Of a stretch of DNA of 64,000 bases, positions 35,742 through 48,573 are shown piece by piece (the stretch's first letter is position 1; every line of letters starts with the position of its first letter). Under the pieces are notes generated by a model. That model worked only from the letters and a program-made list of their open reading frames with translations. It had not been told where the DNA came from and did not search any database. The position numbers were made by a program, and so were the translations under genes. The DNA is from Trichosphaerium sp. ATCC 40318 (taxonomy: Eukaryota > Discosea > Flabellinia > Trichosidae): contig JALMLS010000336.1 of assembly GCA_038496445.1 (NCBI GenBank), forward strand, positions 171,662 through 235,661, written 5' to 3'.

Positions 35742-38700
35742 ATGCGTTTTCTTGTTCTTCTCGCTGTATTATCAGCGCTATCGATAACTGTTAGCGGTAA
35801 TAATGAAGAAATATGTGGTAATAGTCAACTATCAAACGCCATTTGCTTCAATACTGCGAGGTAAGCTAAAACAACTATTTTCCGTAATACTTAGCTTCGT
35901 GTTCTTAACGAAATCTTGTTAGTACAACGGACCTTTTTGATAGAAGTCTGATTACTGCACGTATTATTACAAGTCAAGGTTGTGCTTGTACTGGATGGCT
36001 TATTGGAGACCGTGGCGATTTCATAACGAATCACCATTGTTGGTCTAATTTTCTTTGCAAGGGGTTTGTACTTTGTTACTTTCTCTCATTTTTACTGACC
36101 CGTCTTTCTTAGGTCTGCTGCGAATAATGCAGATGTTGCTGCTGCAAGTTATGAGTTCAGTTGCCATCAACCTACTTGCGGTAGTGCTAATCCAGCAGGA
36201 TCTGTTCCAGCTGCTTGTACTACATGGGCTTCCGCAGGAGCAACTGTACGCTTTAGAAACATGTTTAACATTCAAGTCAAAATTTGATAGTTTTTTGACT
36301 TTTGTCGTGTAGATTATTGACCAAGACGCCGGATTGGATTACGTACTTATTAACTTACCTGGTAACGCCGCTTTAACTTACAACGGACAATTGATATCAA
36401 CAAACGTAAACGTTGGAGAAGTGCGTAGAAAGTCGAGGACGTTATGTTCGACTAACCAATGTTAGCAAATCTTTATTTCTCAGCATCCAGCTCGTCGCGC
36501 TAGAGAGATTTCGAATGTTAACGATGCTGGAACTAGAGTTAGTGTTCAATCTGTAAACGAAATTAATGTGATGGGTGGCGCTGCTGCAATGTACGCCAAC
36601 GTGACGATTAAACCTCCTTTAACACTGCTAGTGGCTATGATGCTGATACTGAAGGCGGAAGCTCGGGCTCTCCAGTTGTGAGAAGAGCAGATTGGGTACT
36701 GACTATACTATGATAAGTTCGATTATTAACTTTTTAAATAGCGTGCTGTTGCTATCCACCATGCCAGGTCAAACCAAAACAACCCGTGCTGGAACAGAGG
36801 TACACCTGCAAATGATACAATACAGCTAAATATGCTTCTAGGTATTCCAATGTGGCGTATTAGAAACCTTCTTGATTCTAGAGGAGTGAACACTGCCAAT
36901 TATTTAAGTGACTTAGCTGGTGGCGCTTTTGCGTGGGGCGACCCTCATTACACAACTTTCGATGGAAGAAAGCATCATTTCCAAGGATTGGGTACTTTCC
37001 ATCTCGTCATCTCAGAACACAACAAATATTATCTTCAATCTAAAACTGCAAACAATGCCATTTGGCCAAGTGCTACTGTCAACCATGAAGTACGTTATCA
37101 TCACTGATCCTTCTTACTCAGCCACAAGAACCTTTTTTTTTTTATTGATTTATCACGTGATTTTTTTTTTGAATTTTATCACGTGATTTTTAATTTTGTT
37201 TGTTAGATTGGATTGGGATATGAGATTGATGGAAATGATGTTTTTGTTGCTGTCAAGGCAATCAAAGATGGTGAAGTATGCTATGGTTTTGATGTTATTC
37301 ATCAATGTGAAAAGTCGTAAGTTACCTCTTGTATGATGTCGCAAAAACTCACTTTCTTTTTAGTTTATTCGACCAAATATACTTCAGTCAAACCATTTCG
37401 GCAAGGACTGTGACAAGAGATGGATTCACTGCCACTGTAAATCAAGCCAATGGCAAACATTATGTATTTTTCAGATTCACAACAGGTAGCCTCCATTCTT
37501 TGAGTAGATGACGAACTAATGTACTTTGTAGGAGCAACAATGAAGATAACAATAAATCATAGAGATAATGATTGTTGGATGAATGTTGAACCAAAGGTTC
37601 CTGGTTCGTTTTATGGACGCACTGAAGGTCTTCTCGGAACATGGGATGATAATACAAACAATGATTACACAAAGAAAGGAACAACAACAATCGTACCTCA
37701 TGCTGAATTTGCTGAATCATGTACACTATTTTTCACTTGTTTAACTTTCAGTTACTTAATGCTTATTTAGACCGATTGGAGAAAGGAGAACCAAATGTAT
37801 TGGCTTGCAAAACAGCTGAAGAGACATTTATTGATCCAAAGTTCAAAGGATTGATTGGATTGACACTCGAAGGCGCCAACCAAGAGTGTACATAACTTTT
37901 TCTTACTCAACACTTTTCCTAATACTGTTACAGGGATTGATGTTGCCAATCAAGCATGTCGTCGTGTGAGAGATGAAGAAGATAGAAAAGCATGTATATT
38001 TGATGTCGCTCATACTCAAAATGTTGAATTTGCTCAACAAGACATTCTAATAAACACAAGTACGTCGTTTGGATAATAGAAAGGAAGGACTCGCTTTTGA
38101 CATTGTGGCTTAGGATGTCCTAATAATTGTAACGGTCGCGGTTTCTGTATTCAAGGAAGATGTAATTGTTTACTTGGATTTTCTGGACCAGATTGTAGTG
38201 AAAGTACGTGAACAGTTTTTCTTTGGAACCTTATAATTGTTAGTTGCCGAATGTCCAAATTGTAACAAAGAGACTGGTTTTTGTGTTGCTGGACGTTGTG
38301 TATGTCGTCCAGGATACTTGCCACCTAATTGTGATAAACGTATAACAATATGTGACTTGAAACCATTCCCTGATCTTCCAGAACCTATTGTCACTTCAAT
38401 ACCCGTCAGAGGAGGTACTACCCTTTACTTCACAATGTGACTTGTGTTTACAGAATCCTAGGAATCAAGGTGTTTGTCACTGTTCCATACTTCACCAAGG
38501 GAACCACAATTCTTGATTTTAAACCTTTTGAAAAACTTGAGAGCCTTTCTGATTGTGCCAATCGTTTCGCTTCAAACCCTCTTGAAGTCGATTCTAAAAA
38601 TGAAGTACGTATAATAGTTTATCACTTCTGGCATCTAATAAATGTCATAGCCAAAATGGGAGTATGCACCTGACGCAACATACCCAGGAGCTGTATCAGG

Positions 38701-39437
38701 AGACTTTGCTGGATACCAACACTCACAGTACGTAACACCTGTACTTTTTGAACACTTAAGCTAATAAATAACTTTAGGCGTTGGAATGTTGTTCCAAGAA
38801 ATTGTCGTACTTTGTACTACTCTGCATTCTTTGATGAACAAACATTGGAACGTTGTAGATTCGAAGGAAGTATATACGTTAACTATGCATCTCCTGTTGA
38901 TAGTGGCAACATTAACAAAGGTTTTGATATCAAAGACTTCAAGATGAGTGTTGAACGTAAGTATCAACAATTAAGTAAGCAAAAAGATTGCATTCTAACA
39001 CCTTTGTTTAGCTAAGCAACAAGATCCAACACAACTAACAATCAACTTGTCACCAAAGGGTATTCTTCAATCACGTGTACCTGCTACTGCAGCGGATAAT
39101 CTTCGTACTGCTGTATCAAAGGCATATGCTGTAAGTCCAAATGATGTATCTGTCACTGTTGGTAAAGGAAACGACTTCCATGTATCAGTTGATGGCGCCA
39201 CACATGTTGAAGCAGGAGCTACAGAGTATATTATCTTATTGATGAGTAATCATGGATTGAAAGTAGACAGTGGTGCGCAACCAAAACATATTGGTATACA
39301 GTGATGCTTACTAACAATTGCTTTTTAGGATCACACTTCCTCACAGTCTCAGATACCCATACTGTTCAATCAAGCGCTACTACAACGTCATATGCTATAC
39401 TCATATTGATGATGGTATTGATAGCTTCATTGTTGTA
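35742..39437 (+). CDS. trypsin-like peptidase / VWD / EGF surface protein, tandem copy A
   Basis: Probable secreted serine peptidase anchored at the cell surface. A signal peptide (MRFLVLLAVLSALSITVSG) leads a chymotrypsin-fold domain: TGWLIGDRGDFITNHHCW (His), [15 protein letters not shown] (Asp) and TEGGSSGSPVV (Ser). A VWD domain comes next ([29 protein letters not shown]). Two EGF-like modules follow (CPNNCNGRGFCIQGRCNC; CVCRPGYLPPNCDK). A conserved C-terminal domain (about 38.4-39.3 kb) comes before a hydrophobic end, ILILMMVLIASLL, which fits a GPI signal or tail anchor. More than 20 introns. The donor at about 36592 appears shifted upstream relative to copies B and C because the usual donor is mutated. 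Using GTACGC keeps the frame. Confidence 0.88.
37090..37206 (+). promoter_or_regulatory. intron with two TCACGTGA palindromes (copy A)
   Basis: TCACGTGA at 37153-37160 and 37179-37186, each followed by a T-run, in the intron after the VWD exon ending VNHE. Same position and layout as in the other three paralogues. Confidence 0.55.
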
Positions 39438-40223
39438 GTTCAAATAAAGTCAACACGTTTTACTTTGTTAACATGTAACTTCTTGAAGTAAAAGCCACTG
39501 TACTCAAGTAATGCAAGTTTGATTGCTGCATAGTGTCCTCGATATTTAAAATGCAGCAATAAGTTTTACGGATTCTGCAAAGGGCTGATTACAAGTTGTT
39601 TGGGTAGTTTAGATTCAAACAAAAATTGCATAATAGGCGCTCAAAAACAAGCCATAACAAAAAACCAGGAAACTTCTAAAGCAAATTGATAACGGGTTGG
39701 TTGTACTGTTACATGACAGCATGGCGTTATAAAAATATGCAGCCAGGTGCAAGTCCGAGTGGCTTGCCAAACACAAAGGATCTGTGAATGTTCATGAATG
39801 CATATTCGCGGTTTTGGGTACCCGAATAAAGATGTCTTGTACGTACTTACAAAATCCTCAAGGGTGTCTTTTTCGGTGGTTGAGAACAAGGAAAGAATAG
39901 GTACTTCCATACCCAACTTGCCATTCGCTTAAAGCTTGTGAATCGTTATCTTTGGATAGAGTTGACCCAATGATTTCCAAGCGTTCAACTTGGGTGTAGT
40001 GGTCTTATTAGTATCGTCTCACATCCATTTCACTGCTTTCTTGTCAAAATGTAAAAAACCCCGCCACACATAAGAGAGCGCTACAAGTGCAATATATACA
40101 TCGCGCAGATCACGTGTTTAATCACATGAGTCAAATAATATTTACTGAACCACGCACAAAAAGGAGCGAGCCATTTTATAATCACAGCCTTTTAACTAGC
40201 GCAACACTTAACGACACATTAGG
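39438..40223. other. spacer between tandem copies A and B
   Basis: No gene seen. The last ~100 bases before the copy B start (cactagcgcaacacttaacg-like leader) are nearly identical to the copy A leader, and a GATCACGTG lies at about 40110. The earlier part is only patchily similar to the copy A and C flanks. Confidence 0.5.
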
Positions 40224-43200
40224 ATGCGTTTTCTTGTTCTTCTCGCTGCGTTATCAGCGCTATCGATAACTGTTAGCGGTAATAATGAAGAAATATGTGG
40301 TAATAGTCAATTTACGAACGCCATTTGCTTCAATACTGCGAGGTAAGCTAAAACAACTATTTTCCGTAATACTTAGCTTCGTGTTCTTAACGAATTATCT
40401 TGTTAGTACAACGGACGTTTTCGATAGAAGTCTGATTACTGCACGTATTATTACAAGTCAAGGTTGTGCTTGTACTGGATGGCTTATTGGAGACCGTGGT
40501 GATTTCATAACGAATCACCATTGTTGGTCTGATGGTCTCTGCAAAGGGTTCGTATTCCTTCTACTTTTATATTTCATATCTAACGAAGCCTTTAGGTCTG
40601 CTGCGAGTAATGCAGACGTTGCTGCTGCAAGCTACGAGTTCAATTGTCACCAACCTACTTGTCTTAGTGCCAACCCATCAGGATCTACTCCAGCTGCTTG
40701 TACTGTATGGGGATCCGCAGGAGCAACTGTACGTTTGGGAAAACTGGTTCGAATTCAGAACTTGCTGACTTTCTTTGTTGGCATAGATCATTGACCAAGA
40801 TGCAGGCTTAGATTACGTACTTATTAACTTACCTGGTAACGCTGCTTTAACTTACAACGGACAATTGATATCAACAAACGTAAACGTTGGAGAAGTGCGT
40901 GGGAAGAAATACGTTGAGTATCTACTTACAAATATATAGCAAATCTTTATTTCTCAGCACCCAAGACGTCGTGCTAGAGAGATTTCGAATGTTAACGATG
41001 CTGGAACTAGAGTCAGTGTTCAATCTGTAAACGAAGTTAATTTCATGGGTGGCGCTGCAGCAATGTACGACAACTGTGACAAGTAAACCTCCTGTAACAT
41101 TTCTAGTGGTTATGATGCTGATACTGAAGGCGGAAGCTCGGGCTCTCCAGTTGTGAGAAGAGCAGATTGGGTACTGACTATACTATGATAAGTTCGATTA
41201 TTAACTTTTTAAATAGCGTGCTGTTGCTATCCACCATGCCAGGTCAAACGCAGCTAATCCACAATGTTGGAATAGAGGTATAAAAATACAGTTTTACTTA
41301 CTTCAGCTAAGTATGCTTGCTTAGGTGTTCCAATGTGGCGTATTAGAAACCTTCTTGATTCTAGAGGAGTAAACACTGCCAATTATTTAAGTGACTTAGC
41401 TGGCGGTGCTTTGGCGTGGGGCGACCCTCATTACACAACTTTTGATGGAAGAAAGCATCATTTCCAAGGATTGGGTACTTTCCATCTCGTCATCTCAGAA
41501 CACAACAAATATTATCTTCAATCTAAAACTGCAAACAATGCCATTTGGCCAAGTGCTACTGTCAACCATGAAGTACGTTAACATCGCTGAACTCATTCAC
41601 TTTGAAAAACAAAACCATTTTTTTTGATCACGTGATTTTTTTTTTTTGGTTTTTATCACGTGACTTTTAATTTTGTTTGTTAGATTGGATTGGGATATGA
41701 GATTGATGGAAATGATGTTTTTGTTGCTGTCAAGGCAATCAAAGATGGTGAAGTATGCTACGGTTTTGATGTTATTCATCAGTGTGAAAAGTCGTATGTT
41801 GTTATGTGAAAGATGTCTCACTCATTTTTTCATTTAGTTTGTTCGACCAAATATACTTCAGTCAAACCATTTCGGCAAGAACTGTGACAAGAGATGGATT
41901 CACTGCCACTGTCAATCAAGCAAATGGCAAACATTATGTATTTTTCAGATTCACAACAGGTATTTATTCTGATTCAATTGTGCTGAGCTAATGTACTTTG
42001 TAGGAGCAACAATGAAGATAACAATAAATCATAGAGATAATGATTGTTGGATGAATGTTGAACCAAAGGTTCCTGGTTCGTTTTATGGACGTACTGAAGG
42101 TCTTCTCGGAACGTGGGATGATAATACAAACAATGATTACACAAAGAAAGGAACAACAACAATCGTACCCCATGCTGAATTTGCTGAATCATGTACACAC
42201 TATTTTTCCTTGTTTAACTTTCTGTTACTTAATGCTTATTTAGACCGATTGGAGAAAGGAGAACCAAATGTATTGGCTTGCAAAACAGCTGAAGAGACAT
42301 TTATTGATCCAAAGTTCAAAGGATTGATTGGATTGACACTCGAAGGCGCCAACCAAGAGTGTACGTAACTTTTTCTTACTCAACACTTTTCCTAATACTA
42401 CTTACAGGGATTGATGTTGCCAATCAAGCATGTCGCCGTGTGAGAGATGAAGAAGATAGAAAAGCATGTATATTTGATGTCGCTCATACTCAAAATGTTG
42501 AATTTGCTCAACAAGACATTCTAATAAATACAAGTAAGTTTGCAAGAAGGAATGACTTGTAGTTGATATTTACTTAGGATGTCCTGATAATTGTAATGGA
42601 CGTGGTTTCTGTATTCAAGGAAGATGCAATTGTTTACTTGGATTTTCTGGACCTGATTGTAGTGAAAGTACGTGAAGTGTCTTTTGTGTGAAACTAACGA
42701 ATTGTTAGCTGAATGTACTAATTGTAACAAAGAGACTGGTTATTGTGTTGCTGGACGTTGTGTATGTCGTCCGGGATACTTACCACCAAATTGTGATAAA
42801 CGTATAACAATATGTGACTTGAAACCATTCCCTGATCTTCCAGAACCTATTGTCACTTCAACTTATGTCAAAGGAGGTACTTACCTTTGCTTCACAATGT
42901 GACTTGCGTTTACCGAATACCAGGTATCAAGGTGTTTGTCACTGTTCCATACTTCACCAAGGGAACCACAATTCTTGATTTCAAACCTTTTGAAAAGCTT
43001 GAAAGCCTTTCCGATTGTGCCAATCGTTTCGCTTCAAACCCTCTTGAAGTCGATTCTAAAAATGATGTACGTTTTGGTTGTACCCGTACAGAAACTAACA
43101 ATATTTTAGCTCAGATGGGAGTATGCACCTGATGCCACATATCCAGGAGCTGTATCAGGAGACTTTGCTGGATACCAACACTCACAGTACGTAACACCTG

Positions 43201-43916
43201 TACTTTTAGTAGCCACAGCTGTACCATGTATGAACACCAAAGCTAATATGAATAACTTCAGGCGTTGGAATGTTGTTCCAAGAAATTGTCGTACTTTGTA
43301 CTACTCTGCATTCTTTGATGAACAAACATTGGAACGTTGTAGATTCGAAGGAAGTATATACGTTAACTACGCATCTCCTGTTGATAGTGGCAACATTAAC
43401 AAAGGTTTTGATATCAAAGACTTCAAGATGAGCGTTGAACGTAAGTATCAACAACAAGCGGCTTGTATTCTAACAACTTTGTTTAGCTAAACAACAAGAT
43501 CCAACACAACTAACAATCAACTTGTCACCAAAGGGTATTCTTCAATCACGTGTACCTGCCACTGCAGCGGATAATCTTCGTACTGCTGTATCAAAGGCAT
43601 ATGCTGTAAGTCCAAATGATGTATCTGTCACTGTTGGTAAAGGAAACGACTTCCATGTATCAGTTGACGGCACCTCACATGTTGAAGCTACAGCTACAGA
43701 GTATATCATATTATTAATACTGAGTAATCATGGATTGAAAGTAGACAGTGGTACGCAACCTAACATGAATCTGGTATACTGAGTCTTACTGATAATTGCT
43801 TTTTAGGATCACACTTCTTCACAGTCTCAGATACCCATACTGTTCAATCAAGCGCTACTACAAACTCATATGCTATACTCATATTCATGATGGTATTGAT
43901 AGCTTCATTGTTGTAA
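40224..43916 (+). CDS. trypsin-like peptidase / VWD / EGF surface protein, tandem copy B
   Basis: Same architecture as copy A. The signal peptide and first exon are almost identical to A (MRFLVLLAALSALSITVSG). The catalytic triad is intact: ITNHHCW (about 40.51 kb), DAGLDYVLINLPGN and GGSSGSPVV (about 41.14 kb). The VWD core is [20 protein letters not shown] with [10 protein letters not shown]. The EGF modules are CPDNCNGRGFCIQGRCNC and CNKETGYCVAGRCVC. The C-terminal domain and hydrophobic tail (about 43.80-43.92 kb) match A. From the VWD exon to the end, A and B differ at very few bases even in exon third positions. Transcribed in the same direction as its neighbours, with its own leader. 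The substrate of the peptidase is unknown. Confidence 0.88.
41573..41683 (+). promoter_or_regulatory. intron with two TCACGTGA palindromes (copy B)
   Basis: TCACGTGA at 41628-41635 and 41656-41663 with T-rich spacer, in the intron homologous to that of copy A. Confidence 0.55.
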
Positions 43917-44749
43917 CTCTCAAATAAATTCTACATCACACAAGTTCCTTTGCTTACACTATAGCAATGTATTGTTTTTGCAAAAAAGCCTAGTCTTTGT
44001 TCGTTCTTTACCAACACTTCTACAACAAAGTTGTTTAATAAACTATGGATAAGGTATTCAGGGTATTTCGCAAGACAGAAGCCAACAAGTTGCATTTATT
44101 TCGTTTGTGGATCATTACCAGGTTAAAAAGGTTCACAGATTTCAGTATGTGTCTTTAGTCAAAAGACAATACGAGAAGGATCATAGTAGAAACACTTACA
44201 CAACAGTCCACGATACTCACGTCCAGTTCCTAATGCGAGTTTTAAATCCGAATATTTTAGGATTCAGTGAAGTAGTTTTAATGGTTTTTTTTTTGAAAAA
44301 TGTTTAACACAAGCTTGGATTTTCGTGGCATGTGAACTCTTGTCGGGTTTGAGCATTCTCGATATTCCTACAGGACAATAATTTATCAGCTAATGTGCTA
44401 AGGGTAACAATCCAATGGACGCAAAAGTTAAGTATGAACCCCTTCTCAACAAAAACACGAGGCTGACTAGCCGTGTACAAGACAAATAAGCGTACTTCCG
44501 TTACCCGACCTGTATTCACCAAACATTTGTGAGTCTTAAACTCTTGACGATATTCACCCAATAGAATACATAAGGTGCGTTGAATAAAAACGAGATTTTG
44601 CGCAAGAAAAAAAAGGCAACACGTGAATGTTGCTTATTTGCAGGCAATAATTCGTAAAAAAAGAAGAACGGGGTGAAATGTGACTCGCATTTAGTACACA
44701 GTTGGCTATCAAAGTTGTTAAATCCAAACAACTAGCGCAACTATTCAGA
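43917..44749. other. spacer between tandem copies B and C
   Basis: No gene seen. Segments 44222-44310 and 44490-44530 resemble parts of the copy A 5' flank. The leader just before copy C (actagcgcaac) is shared with A and B. Confidence 0.5.
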
Positions 44750-47700
44750 ATGCGCTCTTTCTTACTGCTAGTTGTATTATCAGTGCTTACTATAGGCGTA
44801 ACTGGTAGTAGCGAGGAAATATGTGGTACCAGTCAACTGACTAACGCCATATGCTTCAATACTCTCAGGTAAGCCATACATAGCACTGAGTTAGAATTTT
44901 CCTTCTGACATTCTTCGTCTTAGCAACTCGGACCTTTTTGATAGAAGTTACATCGCTGCGCGTGTAACAACTGCTCAAGGTTGTTCATGTACTGGATGGC
45001 TTATTGGAGATATGGGACATTTTATTACGAACCACCATTGTTGGTCTAGTTTTGGTTGCAAAGGGTTTGTAGTACTTTGTGCTTTATTTATCTAACGAAC
45101 TTCTTAGGTCAGCAGCGACTAATGCAGACGTTGCTGCTGCAACGTACGAATTCTTTTGCCATCAGCTCACTTGTGCTGCTGCAAATCCAGCTGGATCTAC
45201 TCCAGCTTCTTGTACTACATGGGGAGCTGCAGGAGCAACTGTACGTGTAAATAGTTTAAAGAGTATTGTTATTGACTTTCTTCATTGACACAGATCATTG
45301 ACCAAGACGCTGGATTAGATTACGTACTTATTGACCTGCCTGGTAATCCCGCTCTTACATACAACGGACAATTGATTGCGACCAATGCAAACATTGGCGA
45401 AGTGCGTATAGCTACGCTAAGATACCTAACTAAACATCAACAGCAAATTGTTATTTCTCAGCACCCACGTGCTCGTGCCAGAGAGATTTCGCACGTCAAT
45501 GACGCAGGAAACAGATGTAGCGTTCAATCCGTTACAGAAGTCAATGTTATGGGTGGTGGCGCAGCAATGTACGATGGGTGATTAAGAGTTTTTCAAATAC
45601 ACTAATACTATGTTGCAGCGGCTATGATTGCGACACAGAAGGCGGCAGCTCAGGCTCTCCAGTTGTGAGAAGAACTGACTGGGTAATACGCTTTAACAGG
45701 ATTTCTATTTTACTAATTAATTAAATCATAAAGCGTGCCGTTGCTATTCATCATGCTAGATCCGACCCAGCCAATCCATCATGTTGGAACAGAGGCACTC
45801 AAACATCACACTATTTTATAAACTAAACAGCTACTAGGTGTTCCAATGTTTCGTATTAGAAACCTTCTTGATTCGAGAGGCATCAATACGATAGGATACT
45901 TGACTAATGCTCCGGGTGGTGGACTCTCATGGGGCGATCCTCATTATACAACTTTTGATGGAAGAAGGCATCATTTCCAAGGATTGGGTACTTTCCATCT
46001 CGTCATCTCAGAACACAACAAGTTTTATCTTCAATCTAAAACTGCAAATAATGCCATTTGGCCAAGTGCGACTGTTAACCACGAAGTACGTTATCCTCCT
46101 TTGAAATCTCATTCACTTCGAAACAAATCCTGTTTTTTTATCAAACCACGTGTTTTTTTTTCTGTTGTATGCGATTTTTTTGTCACGTGATTGACTTTGT
46201 TTTTCACGTGATTTTTGAAAGTTGTTATTAGATTGGATTGGGATATGAGATTGATGGAAATGATGTTTTTGTTGCTGTCAAGGCAATCAAAGATGGTGAA
46301 GTATGCTACGGTTTTGATGTTATTCATCAATGTGAAAAGTCGTAAGTTACCTCTTGTATGATGTCGCAAAAACTCACTTTCTTTTCTTTTTAGTTTGTTC
46401 GACCAAATATACTTCAGTCAAACCATTTCGGCAAGGACTGTGACAAGAGATGGATTCACTGCCACTGTCAATCAAGCAAATGGCAAACATTATGTATTTT
46501 TCAGATTCACAACAGGTATTTATTCTCAAGATTGTGCTGAGCTAATGTACTTTGTAGGAGCAACAATGAAGATAACAATAAATCATAGAGATAATGATTG
46601 TTGGATGAATGTTGAACCAAAGGTTCCTGGTTCGTTTTATGGACGTACTGAAGGTCTTCTCGGGACATGGGATGATAATAGAAATAATGACTACACAAAG
46701 AAAGGAACAACAACAATCGTACCTCATGCTGAATTTGCTGAATCATGTACACACTATTTTTCCTTGTTTAACTTTGTGTTACTTAATGCTCATTTAGACC
46801 GATTGGAGAAAGGAGAACCAAATGTATTGGCTTGTAGACCAGCGAAAGAAACATTTATTGATCCAAAGTTCAAAGGATTGATTGGGTTGACGCTCGAAGG
46901 AGCTAATCCAGAATGTACGATAAAGAGTAGTCATCACAGTACTCAACTATTTCCCTAATACTGCTTACAGGGATTGATGTTGCCAACCAAGCATGCCGTC
47001 GTGTGAGAGATGAAGAAGATAGAAAAGCATGTATATTCGATGTCGCTCATACTCAAAATGTTGAATTTGCTCAACAAGACATTCTAATAAATACAAGTAA
47101 GTTTGCAAGAAGGAATGACTTGTTGATAATTGTGACTTAGGATGTCCTAATAATTGTAATGGACGTGGTTTCTGTATTCAAGGAAGATGCAATTGTTTAC
47201 TTGGATTTTCTGGACCAGATTGTAGTGAAAGTACGTGAACTCATATCTTTTGTGCAGAAACTAATGAATTTTTAGCTGAATGTACTGATTGTAACAAAGA
47301 TGGTGGGTACTGTGTTGCTGGACGTTGTGTTTGTCGTCCAGGATTCTTGCCACCAAATTGTGATAAACGTATAACAATATGTGACTTGAAACCATTCCCT
47401 GATCTTCCAGAACCTATTGTCACTTCAATACCCGTCAGAGGAGGTACTGCCACTTTCATTCTTGTTTGCTTCACAATGTGACTTGTGTTTACCGAATACT
47501 AGGTATCAAGGTGTTTGTCACTGTTCCATACTTCACCAAGGGAACCACAATTCTTGATTTCAAACCTTTTGAAAAGCTTGAGAGTCTTTCTGATTGTGCC
47601 AATCGCTTTGCTTCAAACCCTCTTGAAGTCGATTCTAAAAATGATGTACGTAAATCGTTAATCACTTACAGTATCTAATCAATTTCACAGCCAAGATGGG

Positions 47701-48490
47701 AGTATGCACCTGATGCCACATATCCAGGAGCTGTATCAGGAGACTTTGCTGGATACCAACACTCACAGTACGTAACACCACAGTACCACACTGTACCATT
47801 ATGAACACCAACGCTAATATGAATAACTTTAGGCGTTGGAATGTTGTTCCAAGAAATTGTCGTACTTTGTACTACTCTGCATTCTTTGATGAACAAACAT
47901 TGGAACGTTGTAGATTCGAAGGAAGTATATACGTTAACTATGCATCTCCTGTTGATAGTGGCAACATTAACAAAGGTTTTGATATCAAAGACTTCAAGAT
48001 GAGCGTTGAACGTAAGTATCAACAACAAGCGGCTTGTATTCTAACAACTTTATTTAGCTAAACAACAAGATCCAACACAACTAACAATCAACTTGTCACC
48101 AAAGGGTATTCTTCAATCACGTGTACCTGCTACTGCAGCGGATACTCTTCGTACTGCTGTATCAAAAGCATATGCTGTAAGTCCAAATGATGTATCTGTC
48201 ACTGTTGGTAAAGGAAACGACTTCCATGTATCAGTTGATGGCACCACACATGTTGAAGCAGGAGCTACAGAGTATATCATATTATTGATGAGTAATCATG
48301 GACTGAAAGTAGATAGTGGTGCGCAACCAAACGCGAACATATTGTATTCAGTGTGCTAATAACAATTGCTTTAGGATCACACTTCCTCACAGTCTCAGAT
48401 ACCCATACTGTTCAATCAAGTGCTACGACAAACTCATTTGCAGTATTCACCTTGATGATAATATTGATAGCTTATAGCTTGTTGTTGTAA
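44750..48490 (+). CDS. trypsin-like peptidase / VWD / EGF surface protein, tandem copy C
   Basis: Third tandem copy with an intact triad: GHFITNHHCW (about 45.03 kb), DAGLDYVLIDLPGNP and GGSSGSPVV (about 45.65 kb). Its signal peptide and peptidase domain differ clearly from A and B (MRSFLLLVVLSVLTIGVTGS; RSYIAARVTTAQGCSCTG). From the VWD exon ([20 protein letters not shown]) onward it is nearly identical to them, including the EGF modules and C-terminal domain. The tail ends LIAYSLLLL, again hydrophobic. A Cys pair in the peptidase domain (NRCSVQS; GYDCDTE), also seen at GYDCD in the inactive minus copy, is missing from A and B. This suggests C keeps an older form of that domain. Confidence 0.88.
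46086..46231 (+). promoter_or_regulatory. intron with three CACGTG palindromes (copy C)
   Basis: CACGTG at 46147-46152, TCACGTGA at 46183-46190 and 46204-46211, with T-runs between. Homologous intron to those in copies A, B and the minus-strand gene. Confidence 0.55.
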
Positions 48491-48573
48491 TCCTCAATAC
48501 ATTCAATATCACTCACCTCTAACCGAGTTCCTAAGTTCTTACAAACAGTATTATTGAACTTTTTTTATTGTAC

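Noticed and set aside
25844-46231. The palindrome-bearing introns as a CRISPR array or transposon ends
   Set aside because: The units are only 6-8 bases, lie in spliceosomal introns with GT-AG ends, and show no spacers of constant size or transposase gene.
35742-48490. Reading the three tandem genes as one giant repeated gene
   Set aside because: Each copy has its own leader, signal peptide, in-frame stop after a hydrophobic tail and about 0.8 kb of non-coding spacer.
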